Part shown: one piece after another, positions 19,986 through 27,826 of the stretch
Numbering within the stretch: the stretch's first letter is position 1
How the letters are laid out: each line of letters opens with the position of its first letter
NCBI GenBank assembly: GCA_002717625.1
Contig: PBEF01000022.1
Location: forward strand, 1 to 64,000
DNA length: 64,000 nucleotides
Direction of reading: 5' to 3'
From: Fidelibacterota bacterium
GTDB lineage: Bacteria; Fidelibacterota; Marinisomatia; SCGC-AAA003-L08; D37C17
Translations under genes and position numbers: made by a program
The notes under the pieces: model-generated
The model's input: the letters and a program-made list of their open reading frames with translations, nothing else
The model's database searches: none
What the model was told of the DNA's origin: nothing

Positions 19986-20852
19986 ATGTCTAAAAATAAA
20001 AGCTTATTTATTGTGTTTTTATCTTATACTATAGCTTTAATTTGTAGTTCTGCTTTTATAGTAATGTATAAAAATCAAGATTTAGTCTATACATTATTAT
20101 ATGCAGATATTATTGCTACAATTATTATTTATATTGCCAGTTATATATTTAGAAATTCATCAATTTATGATCCTTATTGGAGTGTTGTTCCTCCATTTCT
20201 TTTATTATTTTGGATTATTAAAATTGATCATATAAACATACTAAATACATTGTTGCTTGCATTTAGTGTTTTATTTTGGGCTGTAAGGTTAACCTATAAT
20301 TGGATAAGAGGTTGGAAAGGCCTTAATCAGGAAGATTGGAGGTATATAGACCTTAATAATAAATCAGGGGGATATTACCAATTAGTTAATTTTTCAGGAA
20401 TTCATTTATTCCCTACAGTTATAGTATTTGTTTGCTGTTTACCATTTAAGCATATTATTCAGAATCAAGCTTTAAATTTTAATATAGTATTAGGATTTAT
20501 TATTTGTTTTATAGGTGTTTTATATGAAATTATTAGTGATCAGCAGTTATATAATTTTAAAAAACATAGCCCTAAGAGTATTATTCAGTCTGGTCTATGG
20601 AAGTATTCAAGGCATCCAAATTATTATGGTGAAATTTTATTTTGGTGGGGACTATTTATTTATGCTGTAAATAATACTAATTATACTCCGTTAATTTTTT
20701 ATCCTGTCTCTATGACTTTGATGTTTGTATATATTAGCATTCCTTGGATTGAGGATAAGATATTGCGTACTAGGCCAGAATATAAAGAATATCAAAAAGA
20801 AGTAAGTATACTATTTCCTGAGATAACAGTAATAAAGAAAATATTTAAATAA
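19986..20852 (+). CDS. DUF1295 steroid-5-alpha-reductase-like membrane protein
   Basis: This 288-aa protein has about seven membrane segments. It carries the DUF1295 signatures GWKGLNQEDWRYIDLN, GLWKYSRHPNYYGEILFWWG and PWIEDKILRTRPEYKEYQKEV, which in the steroid-reductase C-terminal fold bind NADPH. Family members reduce double bonds of lipids or steroids; the native substrate is unknown. AAAGGA lies upstream of the ATG. It is followed within a few bases by the DUF1643, YdjM-like and mutM genes, probably one transcript. Confidence 0.85.
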   Translation: MSKNKSLFIVFLSYTIALICSSAFIVMYKNQDLVYTLLYADIIATIIIYIASYIFRNSSIYDPYWSVVPPFLLLFWIIKIDHINILNTLLLAFSVLFWAVRLTYNWIRGWKGLNQEDWRYIDLNNKSGGYYQLVNFSGIHLFPTVIVFVCCLPFKHIIQNQALNFNIVLGFIICFIGVLYEIISDQQLYNFKKHSPKSIIQSGLWKYSRHPNYYGEILFWWGLFIYAVNNTNYTPLIFYPVSMTLMFVYISIPWIEDKILRTRPEYKEYQKEVSILFPEITVIKKIFK

Positions 20853-20860
20853 TCTTGATT

Positions 20861-21337
20861 ATGAAGAAGATATTATTTTCAGATGCCTTATTTTCAGAAG
20901 ATAGAATCTATCGTTATGCTCTGTGGAGAACTTGGGATGATAGTCTTCCTAAAGTTTTATTCGTAGGATTAAATCCTTCTACTGCAGATGAAGTTCAAGA
21001 TGATCCTACAATTAGAAGATGTATTAGATATGCTCAAGATTGGGGTTATGGTGGATATATTATGGGTAATATTTTTGGTTATCGTTCTACAGATCCTAAA
21101 AAATTAAAGCTTATTGATGATCCTGTTGGTATAGATAATAATTATTGGTTGAAAAAATTACATAAAGAAGCAGCGTTAACTATTGGAGCATGGGGAAACC
21201 ATGGGAAATTACTTGATAGAGGTGAAGAAATAGTTAATTTACTTGATAATCTTTATTGTCTTAAGGTTACTAAAGAAGGGCATCCATCTCATCCTCTTTA
21301 TCTATCAAGTAAATTAAAACCAATAAATTTTAGTTAA
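20861..21337 (+). CDS. DUF1643 domain protein
   Basis: The protein is 158 aa from the ATG at 20861; an in-frame TTG at 20855 is less likely. The family hallmarks are present: YRYALWRTWDD, VLFVGLNPSTADEVQDDPTIRRCIRYAQDWGYGG and later a GNIFGYRSTDPK segment. The function of DUF1643 is unknown, though the glycosylase-like GLNPS pattern hints at a nucleic-acid or nucleotide role. It sits between a lipid-reductase-like gene and mutM, and co-transcription with mutM is plausible. Confidence 0.82.
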   Translation: MKKILFSDALFSEDRIYRYALWRTWDDSLPKVLFVGLNPSTADEVQDDPTIRRCIRYAQDWGYGGYIMGNIFGYRSTDPKKLKLIDDPVGIDNNYWLKKLHKEAALTIGAWGNHGKLLDRGEEIVNLLDNLYCLKVTKEGHPSHPLYLSSKLKPINFS

Positions 21338-21347
21338 ATAAATTAAT

Positions 21348-21812
21348 ATGGATACATTTAGTCACGCATTATGGGGTAAGGCTCTTTTCGGTTATAGAAA
21401 ATACAGATGGTTCTCTTTCGTTTTTGGAGTAATCCCAGACCTTCTTTCATTTGGGCTCTATTTTATATTTAATCTTATAACTAATCCATTTGGAATGAAA
21501 TTTGGTAAGCCAGAGCTTTCAGAACTTCCTGATTGGGTGTTTTTATCATATGATTTTTCACACAGTTTAATCGTTGCAATAATATTTATCCTTATTGTTT
21601 ATAAAATCAATAAGGACTTTTGTTTTCCTATGCTAGCATGGCCTTTTCATATTATGTTAGACTTTTTTACACATAGTATACAATATTTTCCCACCCCAAT
21701 ATTTTGGCCAATTTCAGATTATAGGTTTGATGGAATTCCTTGGTCTAATCCATATATAATGCTTTTAAATGTTATCTGTATATTTTTGGTTTTTATTTAT
21801 AGAAGAAAATAA
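21348..21812 (+). CDS. Small membrane protein, YdjM/DUF457-like metal-dependent hydrolase fold
   Basis: This 154-aa protein has three to four membrane segments. It shows the His/Asp pattern of membrane-bound metal-dependent hydrolase-like proteins: DTFSHALWG at the N-terminus, GVIPDLLSFG, DFSHSLIVA and WPFHIMLDFFTHS. The spaced His and Asp residues could coordinate a metal at the membrane face. Enzymatic activity is not established for most relatives. It lies in tandem with DUF1643 and mutM. Confidence 0.6.
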   Translation: MDTFSHALWGKALFGYRKYRWFSFVFGVIPDLLSFGLYFIFNLITNPFGMKFGKPELSELPDWVFLSYDFSHSLIVAIIFILIVYKINKDFCFPMLAWPFHIMLDFFTHSIQYFPTPIFWPISDYRFDGIPWSNPYIMLLNVICIFLVFIYRRK

Positions 21813-21824
21813 TTTAAAAAAAAT

Positions 21825-22637
21825 ATGCCAGAACTTCCAGAAGTCGAAACAGTAGCTAAATCTATAGAAAAGCATTTAATTGCTAAATCTTTTAAATCTA
21901 TTCATGTTAATTGGATAAAAACACTTGATAATTTTAGTTTATCTGATTTTAAGCATAAAGTTAAAGGTCTTTCTGTTGCACGTGTTTATAGAAGGGCAAA
22001 ATATATTATAATTGATTTTAATGAAGTTCTCTTAGCTGTACATCTTAGAATGACAGGAAAGCTATATGTGGTAAATAGTATAAAGCCTGATCAAAAGCAT
22101 ATTTCCTTATTTTTAAAATTTGATAATAAATATTTGATTTTTGAAGATACTCGTAAGTTTGGCAGGTTCTATTTATTTGATAATTTAGATTATTTAAATA
22201 ATAAGCTTGGTATTGAGCCATTATCAAATAATTTTTCTAAGGAGTGGATTCTGGAAAATATTAAATCTAAAAATAGACAAATAAAGTCATTACTTTTAGA
22301 TCAATCTTTTATTTGTGGCATTGGTAATATTTATGCTGATGAATCTCTTTGGTTTGCTAAGATTCATCCTCTATCAATAAGTAGTGCAATCCCTAACAAT
22401 AAATTGATAAAGTTGCAAACGAGTATTGTGAAAGTGTTAAGTGAGTCTATAAAAAGAGGTGGAACTACGATACGCGACTATACATACGACTTTTCATACG
22501 TAGGTAATTATGCGTTAAATCTAAAAGTTTTTAATAGGTCTGGGAAAAAGTGTTTGCGATGTAAAAGTATAATATTAAAGATTAAAGTTGCTCAAAGAGG
22601 GACTCATTATTGTCCTAATTGTCAGACAAATAAGTGA
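21825..22637 (+). CDS. mutM: Formamidopyrimidine-DNA glycosylase
   Basis: This 270-aa bifunctional glycosylase/AP lyase removes oxidised purines such as 8-oxoguanine. It begins MPELPEVETV, so the catalytic Pro2 and Glu3 are present. It has the HLRMTGKL motif, the helix-two-turn-helix GIGNIYADESLW, and a C-terminal zinc finger with CLRC and CPNC pairs. Length is standard. It is the last gene of a rightward run and ends 7 bp before the convergent MerR-like regulator. Confidence 0.96.
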   Translation: MPELPEVETVAKSIEKHLIAKSFKSIHVNWIKTLDNFSLSDFKHKVKGLSVARVYRRAKYIIIDFNEVLLAVHLRMTGKLYVVNSIKPDQKHISLFLKFDNKYLIFEDTRKFGRFYLFDNLDYLNNKLGIEPLSNNFSKEWILENIKSKNRQIKSLLLDQSFICGIGNIYADESLWFAKIHPLSISSAIPNNKLIKLQTSIVKVLSESIKRGGTTIRDYTYDFSYVGNYALNLKVFNRSGKKCLRCKSIILKIKVAQRGTHYCPNCQTNK

Positions 22638-22643
22638 AATAAT

Positions 22644-23489
22644 TTATATTAGAGATAATACTTCTGAGTATTTAGTAAATTTATTGAAATTTTTTAATAC
22701 ATTCTCATTAATATTTTTAAATGAAGGTCCTCCTAAGAAAAGTTTAATATTATATTTTTTTGCTAAAATACTTATAGCTTTTAAATCTTTATTTGTTTTT
22801 TTAATATTATCTTCAATAGTAGAAGTGCAACATTGCCTATCACATAGATAGATAAAAATAGCTTTGTATGTTTGTTTTTCAAGTAATTTTTTTACATCTT
22901 TAATTGATGTATGTGATCCACAGTTGTAAACGTTATAATTAATATTTTCTAATAATATTTGTATCATATCAATTGGTAAATCAGGGATATCATTCTCAAG
23001 ATTTAAGCATAAAATATTTTTTTTATTTTTTGAATTATCATTAATAATAGATAATTTGAAGCCATTTAGAGATTTTGAAATTATTTTTCTGGCAATATGT
23101 TCTTCAGCGATAGATATCTCTTTTTTATCAAGCTTACTTTGTAAATTTATTAAAGTGCTTTCAACTACATCGTCCATTATATTAGTTAGTTCAGTTCCAT
23201 TTAAATAGAGTTTGATAAGTATCAGCTCAATTAATGAACTATTATTATTTAAGCTATGGTTTAAAATTTCATTTATGATTATTGTTTTATCTAGAGTTTC
23301 TTTACTTTGATTTAATTTTAATCCTCTTGTTTTTGAAAAATCAATTATATCTTTATAGGAGAATTTTCTATGTCCTCCAGCAGAAGATGAGCATTTTATT
23401 TTTCCTGCTAATGACCATCTTCGAACAGTTGATTCATCAACCCCAAATAAATTACCAACTTGTTTTGTATTTAAGCCTTTATTATCCAT
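22644..23489 (-). CDS. MerR/CarH-like regulator with degenerate cobalamin-binding domain
   Basis: The protein is 281 aa. A MerR-type winged helix covers residues 5-60 (TKQVGNLFGVDESTVRRWS, then the wing GGHRKFSYKDI). A four-helix bundle follows (about 65-145) and then a Rossmann-like domain (about 157-280). This is the CarH/LitR layout, and the EH pair at 130-131 of the W-x9-EH motif is kept. The capping Trp is Leu120, however, and the DxHxxG cobalt-ligand motif reads DIPDLP (167-172), so both His and Gly are Pro. Canonical B12 photosensing looks lost. It is divergent from the 23624 gene across two operator-like sites. Confidence 0.8.
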   Translation of the reverse strand: MDNKGLNTKQVGNLFGVDESTVRRWSLAGKIKCSSSAGGHRKFSYKDIIDFSKTRGLKLNQSKETLDKTIIINEILNHSLNNNSSLIELILIKLYLNGTELTNIMDDVVESTLINLQSKLDKKEISIAEEHIARKIISKSLNGFKLSIINDNSKNKKNILCLNLENDIPDLPIDMIQILLENINYNVYNCGSHTSIKDVKKLLEKQTYKAIFIYLCDRQCCTSTIEDNIKKTNKDLKAISILAKKYNIKLFLGGPSFKNINENVLKNFNKFTKYSEVLSLI

Positions 23490-23506
23490 GCTCTAAATTA
23501 CAGAAT

Positions 23507-23533
23507 TTTTGCACGAAATACACGAAATACTTG
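23507..23533 (-). promoter_or_regulatory. Operator-like tandem repeat in front of the CarH-like regulator
   Basis: Two abutting perfect 9-bp repeats, ACGAAATAC, lie at 23513-23521 and 23522-23530. Read on the minus strand they give CGTG cores 9 bp apart, the same pattern as at 23573 and 26427. The position, 24 bp before the regulator ATG, suggests autoregulation by the CarH-like protein. This is inferred from pattern and place; binding is not shown. Confidence 0.55.
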
Positions 23534-23571
23534 TTTATTTTTAAATTTATTGATAATATTGAGCGCATTAA

Positions 23572-23588
23572 TCGTGCAAAACGTGCAC
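23572..23588 (+). promoter_or_regulatory. Operator-like CGTGCA direct repeat before the 23624 operon
   Basis: CGTGCA occurs at 23573-23578 and again at 23582-23587, a 9-bp period, about 36 bp before the ATG at 23624. The same doublet (CGTGCAAAACGTG) is found on the minus strand in front of the DUF523-DUF1722 gene. It is probably the regulator's site for the rightward two-gene operon. Confidence 0.55.
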
Positions 23589-23623
23589 TATTAGACATTG
23601 TAAAATATATGGAGATTTAAAAT

Positions 23624-23965
23624 ATGGAAAATTTTAATAATTATATTGAAGCTTTAAAAATTGTAGTTACAGTAGCTATATTATTTGTCTGGATTGTAAG
23701 ATATGATAATATTAAAAAAGAATTTATTGATTATAAATTTGCATCATGGTTTAGAGATTTTATTGGTATTTTAAAAATATCGTGTTCTTTAATGCTTCAT
23801 TCAAATGATAGTGAAGTTGTATTGATTGGTTCATTTGGAATATTAACTCTTATGATTGGAGCTGTATTTACTCATATTAGAAATAGAAGCACATTTAGAA
23901 AATATATAGCATCTGTTACAATGTTTGTAATATGTAGTTTGATTTTTTATTTTAATTTAGGCTAA
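23624..23965 (+). CDS. Small integral membrane protein of the CarH-like regulon
   Basis: This 113-aa protein has four hydrophobic segments (about residues 8-24, 44-60, 67-84 and 93-110). A conserved-looking FASWFRDFIGILKISCSLML stretch recalls DoxX-like membrane proteins, but no family is assigned with certainty. It starts two codons after a GGAGATTTAAA site and ends 2 bp before the next gene, so the pair is an operon. Its place beside the regulator and an operator-like repeat suggests stress- or light-type induction; that is inference. Confidence 0.65.
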   Translation: MENFNNYIEALKIVVTVAILFVWIVRYDNIKKEFIDYKFASWFRDFIGILKISCSLMLHSNDSEVVLIGSFGILTLMIGAVFTHIRNRSTFRKYIASVTMFVICSLIFYFNLG

Positions 23966-23967
23966 TT

Positions 23968-24474
23968 ATGTTAAAAAAAATTATAGTAAATGATAATATG
24001 CAATCGGATTATACTTATTTTTTACAAGAAGAGATAGGGCAAAATTTTCATGTGGATTTTAAACCAGATTTAACTCCTAAAAAAATGCTTGAGCTTGGAA
24101 TTTTTGGAGGTAAGTATTTGACTGATTGTAAAAATGAATTTCCTCCAGATTGGTTTATCAATGCAAAGTTATCTCCTAATTATAAAAATATTGATATTAA
24201 TTATTTTAAAGTTGATGCATCTCTTCCTTTATCTCATTGGTTTAATAAAGGATGGATTTATGAATATGATCCTAGGGGTTGGTTTCAATGGTACTGCAGG
24301 TATTATATGGGTAGAAGAATAGAAATTGAAGATTTAAGACAGATAAAGCGTTGGAAGGCAATACGTAGACATATTGGAGCAATAAAAAAGAATTGTAAGC
24401 CAGGAGATTTAGATTGTAGACGAAAACAAAGGCAAGCTCTTTTGCATTGGGCTTATGATTCAAGATTAATTTAA
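23968..24474 (+). CDS. Conserved uncharacterised protein with GWFQWYCRYYMGRR motif
   Basis: The protein is 168 aa, soluble, and rich in Trp, Tyr and Arg. Distinct segments are KKMLELGIFGGKYLTDC (near residue 36), DPRGWFQWYCRYYMGRR (about residues 98-114) and the C-terminal RQRQALLHWAYDSR. I recognise the pattern as that of a widespread protein seen beside photolyase, lipocalin and YbgA-type genes in LitR/CarH clusters, but I know no function. It is co-transcribed with the small membrane protein upstream. Confidence 0.72.
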   Translation: MLKKIIVNDNMQSDYTYFLQEEIGQNFHVDFKPDLTPKKMLELGIFGGKYLTDCKNEFPPDWFINAKLSPNYKNIDINYFKVDASLPLSHWFNKGWIYEYDPRGWFQWYCRYYMGRRIEIEDLRQIKRWKAIRRHIGAIKKNCKPGDLDCRRKQRQALLHWAYDSRLI

Positions 24475-24504
24475 CTTTTTAAAAAATAAAGTTTGCTTAA
24501 ATAA

Positions 24505-25020
24505 TTAGTTATTATGAACTACTTTTTTGAATTTGGTATTATCGTAGCCAAAGTTTTGTTCAAGATTATTGAGTATATTTTTATATGTATTATCATCTAA
24601 TTTTTTTGTTCTAGACATAATCCATCCAAATTTATTATCAGGATATCCAACTACCATATATTCATAATCTTTATTTAATAATATTACTTCATATGGAGCT
24701 CTGTAAAAGGGAATCCAAGGTTTTATAAATTGAATTTCCCATCTAGCAGGTGTGTTTTGATCTAAAATAGTAGCTTTTTGTTTTATTGTTCTTAATTTTC
24801 CATCTTTGATTGCCTTGTATGTAATATCAATTGTACCATCTTTATTTAATATATAGTCATCAAAAGAATCGGTACTATTTTCTTCAATCCAATTTGGAAT
24901 CAGTGCAATTACATACCATCTTCCCATAAATTTTTCTATCTCTAGATTGTTAACAACAGGGTGCGAATATAAAGATGTGTTGATTAATATTAATATGATA
25001 ATATTTTTTATAATATTCAT
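24505..25020 (-). CDS. Bacterial lipocalin (Blc-like)
   Basis: This 171-aa protein has a short signal-like N-terminus (about residues 1-18). The lipocalin signature is present: FMGRWYVIALIP (GxW motif, about residues 31-42). The GTIDITYKA strand, the WEIQFIKPWIPFYRAPYEVI region and GYPDNKFGWIMSR near the end match Blc/apolipoprotein-D-like proteins, which bind lipids or lipid-oxidation products. It lacks an obvious lipobox Cys. Its start overlaps the upstream SRPBCC-like gene by 4 bp, in a three-gene leftward operon with the DUF523 gene. Confidence 0.87.
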   Translation of the reverse strand: MNIIKNIIILILINTSLYSHPVVNNLEIEKFMGRWYVIALIPNWIEENSTDSFDDYILNKDGTIDITYKAIKDGKLRTIKQKATILDQNTPARWEIQFIKPWIPFYRAPYEVILLNKDYEYMVVGYPDNKFGWIMSRTKKLDDNTYKNILNNLEQNFGYDNTKFKKVVHNN

Positions 25021-25454
25021 TTTTTAAAATAAATTTTATATAGAAAAATTCTAATAATAATTGGAAAAATTAAAATAGGATATAAAATATAACCAAATAA
25101 TTTATTTGAATGTTTAATATTTAAAGAGTCTATTATTAAAACATCACTTTGATTTTTTTTAATTGTATGTTTATGAGACCAAGACTTAAGACCTAATGGT
25201 AACTCGATACCTTTATCAATAAAAGAAAGTTGATTAGATTTTTTTTTATAATTAGTATGTGTTACTTTAAAGTTTCTCCAACCTAAAAACCATAATTTAA
25301 AAAATGCTATTTTATTATTTTCAATACCACCCCAATGAATAATTTTAATAGGCTGTAGGTATGTTAAAAATTGAACTAAACGAATATCATGGAAATTTTT
25401 AACAATATTATCAAATGTAGATGTCTTGATTTTCACTTCTTGATAAAAATTCAT
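25017..25454 (-). CDS. SRPBCC-like ligand-binding protein
   Basis: The 145-aa protein shows strand-helix patterning compatible with a START/SRPBCC fold. Landmarks are LVQFLTYLQPIKIIHWGG, FKLWFLGWRNFKVTH and a DKGIELPLGLKSWSHKHTI stretch. A C-terminal hydrophobic helix (about residues 120-140) with a basic tail suggests membrane attachment. The assignment rests partly on context, as SRPBCC genes often accompany lipocalin and YbgA genes in these clusters. It overlaps the lipocalin start by 4 bp. Confidence 0.55.
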   Translation of the reverse strand: MNFYQEVKIKTSTFDNIVKNFHDIRLVQFLTYLQPIKIIHWGGIENNKIAFFKLWFLGWRNFKVTHTNYKKKSNQLSFIDKGIELPLGLKSWSHKHTIKKNQSDVLIIDSLNIKHSNKLFGYILYPILIFPIIIRIFLYKIYFKK

Positions 25455-25456
25455 AA

Positions 25457-26404
25457 TTATAAAAATCTTGATTCTTCATTATTTAAAAGATCTATTGGAA
25501 ATGGATGAAAGAAGCTTTGGTTTTTTAAATAATTATTATCAAATCTATTAATCCATGACACTAGTATACTGTTTACTGTAGAAACAGGTGTTTTTTTATT
25601 TCGGTATAATTCAATAGTATCTAAAAAATGTTTTTTTTCTTTAGATGTTAATAATTTTTTAAAGTATCCCATAACGTGCATTTGAGTATTAATATTTGAT
25701 GGATACCTTGCTCTTTTAGATAATAAGAGTAGCAATAAATCGTAGTAATCTTTTTTAATGCAATCTATGTTTTTTTGATTTTTATTTGCAGCAACATTAC
25801 CCATTTTCCTCATTAATGTTTGGTTATAAGCCATAAATAAATATTTATGTTTTGCATGATATTTATAAAGAGAATCTATATTGTCCACTGTTCTAAAGTC
25901 AGCAATAGTGAAAATAGATGTATAAAAGTGTTCTCTTATAAATACATTATTTAGTCTTTTTTCTTCTTCAATTGGATAGTTAGGAAACATTGATAAAATA
26001 TGGCCTGTAAAAAAACCATTATCTCTTTTTTTTGCAGGACAATTATTTTTTTTAGGATATATTTTAGCTGATTTTAATCCGCATGAAGGAGAATCTGCCT
26101 TTACTATAAATCCATCAATATCAATTATATTTTTTAGATATTTTACAGAAAAAGCATTCATTTTTTTGCTAAAATCTTTTCCTGTCTCAGGTTGAAATAA
26201 AAGTCTTTCTTCTTTATTCTCAATAATTCTAATTGTATCTCTAGGTGTTCCCATTCCTATTTCAACTTCAGGGCATATTGGTTTAAAATCAATATATTTT
26301 TTTAATTTTTTAATATATTTATTGTTAATAATTTGGCCGTCATATCTACAGGCATCGAATTCTAAGCATTTGCTAACTATAATTTTAGGTCTTGAAAAAT
26401 CCAT
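25457..26404 (-). CDS. DUF523-DUF1722 fusion protein (YbgA-like)
   Basis: This 315-aa protein has an N-terminal DUF523 domain (about residues 1-160) with its Cys pattern: VSKCLEFDACRYDG, ICPEVEIGMGTPRD and ADSPSCGLKSAKIY. The C-terminal DUF1722 domain (about 185-305) has YKYHAKHKYLFMAYNQ, RKMGNVAAN and the HVMGYFKKLLTSKEKKHF motif. Function is unknown; homologues sit in light- or stress-responsive operons with photolyase and lipocalin genes. It is the first gene of the leftward operon and has an operator-like CGTG doublet just upstream. Confidence 0.88.
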   Translation of the reverse strand: MDFSRPKIIVSKCLEFDACRYDGQIINNKYIKKLKKYIDFKPICPEVEIGMGTPRDTIRIIENKEERLLFQPETGKDFSKKMNAFSVKYLKNIIDIDGFIVKADSPSCGLKSAKIYPKKNNCPAKKRDNGFFTGHILSMFPNYPIEEEKRLNNVFIREHFYTSIFTIADFRTVDNIDSLYKYHAKHKYLFMAYNQTLMRKMGNVAANKNQKNIDCIKKDYYDLLLLLLSKRARYPSNINTQMHVMGYFKKLLTSKEKKHFLDTIELYRNKKTPVSTVNSILVSWINRFDNNYLKNQSFFHPFPIDLLNNEESRFL

Positions 26405-26426
26405 CGTATTTAATTTTATTCATACT

Positions 26427-26444
26427 ACACGTTTTGCACGTTTT
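26427..26444 (-). promoter_or_regulatory. Operator-like CGTG doublet before the DUF523-DUF1722 operon
   Basis: On the minus strand AAAACGTGCAAAACGTGT gives two CGTG cores 9 bp apart, nearly identical to the doublet at 23573. It lies about 23 bp before the ATG at 26404. The shared spacing and sequence across three promoters points to one regulator, presumably the CarH-like protein. Confidence 0.55.
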
Positions 26445-26499
26445 AATTTAAGTTTAAAAAAGATTAATTCATATTATTTTTTTTCATTTAATAAATGAA

Positions 26500-26871
26500 T
26501 TATTTTGAGTGCCAATATGCTAATCCTATAAAAATAAATTGAATAGGAAGACGAATCCATGATGCAGCAAAGGATGAAATACCCATCATTTTTTGAGGTA
26601 ATTCATTAAAAGCTAAATATATATTTGCAGGATAAACAGCAATTAATAGCGCAATCAATCCATAAGCAGCTAGTTTACGTGTTTTAGGTATAAGCAGTAA
26701 TAATCCTAAAATAATTTCAAATAGACCACTTAGATAAACCAGCTCAAGATGCCATGGCAAATAAGGAGGTATAATATTAATAAACCAATTAGGATCTATA
26801 AAATGTTTAATACCTACATATATATAAAAACATGACATTGATATAATTGATATTTTTTTAATTATCTGCAT
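26500..26871 (-). CDS. DoxX-family membrane protein
   Basis: This 123-aa protein has four membrane segments. FYIYVGIKHFIDPNWFINIIPPYLPWH and LSGLFEIILGLLLLIPKTRKLAAYGL are typical of the DoxX/MauE-like family. Family members are quinone-linked or thiol-stress membrane proteins of poorly known role. Its start overlaps the end of the EamA gene by 14 bp, so the two are translated from one mRNA. Confidence 0.8.
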   Translation of the reverse strand: MQIIKKISIISMSCFYIYVGIKHFIDPNWFINIIPPYLPWHLELVYLSGLFEIILGLLLLIPKTRKLAAYGLIALLIAVYPANIYLAFNELPQKMMGISSFAASWIRLPIQFIFIGLAYWHSK

Positions 26872-27733
26872 TGAATAATTGTTTTTGCATTGTTATTAAT
26901 ATTAAACCTAAGAAAGTGATTGAACCTCCGATATAAATATTTAGTCCTATAGATTCTCCAAATATAAAGAAAGCTAAAATTGTAGCTATAATAGGTTCTC
27001 CAAGAGGAAAGGCAGATACAATAGTAGGAGAAACATATTTTACAGAATAATAAATAGCATTATGACCTATAATTGTAGGTACAATTCCTAAGAATATTAA
27101 GCCTAAGTATTCATAGTTGTTAAAGCCTAATAAAGGAGTATTGTTTATTAGTGCTATAATAAAAAGAGTTGAAGCAGCGGATAAATATAATAAGCGAGTA
27201 TATACTATAGTATTTTCAATTTGTCTAACTTTTTCAGCAATCATAAAGCATAATGCTAAACATAATGAACATATTATTGCTAATAAATTTCCTAGAACAT
27301 ACTTTTCTGATAAATTAAAGTCATTTCCAAATATCATATATGCTCCAATAAAAGATAGTCCTAATCCAAATAAAACTTTATAATTAAATTTTCTTTTTAG
27401 AATAAAAATTTCAAATATTAATGTAAATAATGGAGCTAATGTACCTAAAAATGTCGCATTAGATATTAGAGTTAATTTTATAGCACCAAAAAATAAGGCA
27501 AAATGTAATCCTAATAATATTCCTGCTAATATGGTTTTAAAATAATTATCCTTATTTTTCATCTTTCCATTTCTATAAAAGTAACTATAAATCCATAGTA
27601 GAACAGAACCAATAAGCATACGCCAAAAAGATATTGAAACAGCTGGAACTCCATAAAGTGATTTAGCAACAATAGGGGACGTGCTTACTGATAGTAAGGC
27701 AATAATTAATAATATTATAATTCTATAATTCAT
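26858..27733 (-). CDS. EamA/DMT-family transporter
   Basis: This 291-aa protein has ten membrane segments. The first EamA repeat contains YGVPAVSISFWRMLIGSVLLW and SNATFLGTLAPLFTLIFEIFIL. The second has a GHNAIYYSVKYVSPTIVSAFPLGEPIIATILAFFIFGE stretch. The substrate is unknown. It forms a two-gene leftward operon with the DoxX-family gene and is the second of three EamA proteins in the window. Confidence 0.88.
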   Translation of the reverse strand: MNYRIIILLIIALLSVSTSPIVAKSLYGVPAVSISFWRMLIGSVLLWIYSYFYRNGKMKNKDNYFKTILAGILLGLHFALFFGAIKLTLISNATFLGTLAPLFTLIFEIFILKRKFNYKVLFGLGLSFIGAYMIFGNDFNLSEKYVLGNLLAIICSLCLALCFMIAEKVRQIENTIVYTRLLYLSAASTLFIIALINNTPLLGFNNYEYLGLIFLGIVPTIIGHNAIYYSVKYVSPTIVSAFPLGEPIIATILAFFIFGESIGLNIYIGGSITFLGLILITMQKQLFNADN

Positions 27734-27826
27734 AAATTTTTTATATAAATAATTTATGCATACATTTATTCAATGGTATAGAATTTATTCTTTTATTATA
27801 TTACGTGTTACCAAGGAGGTTTGAAT

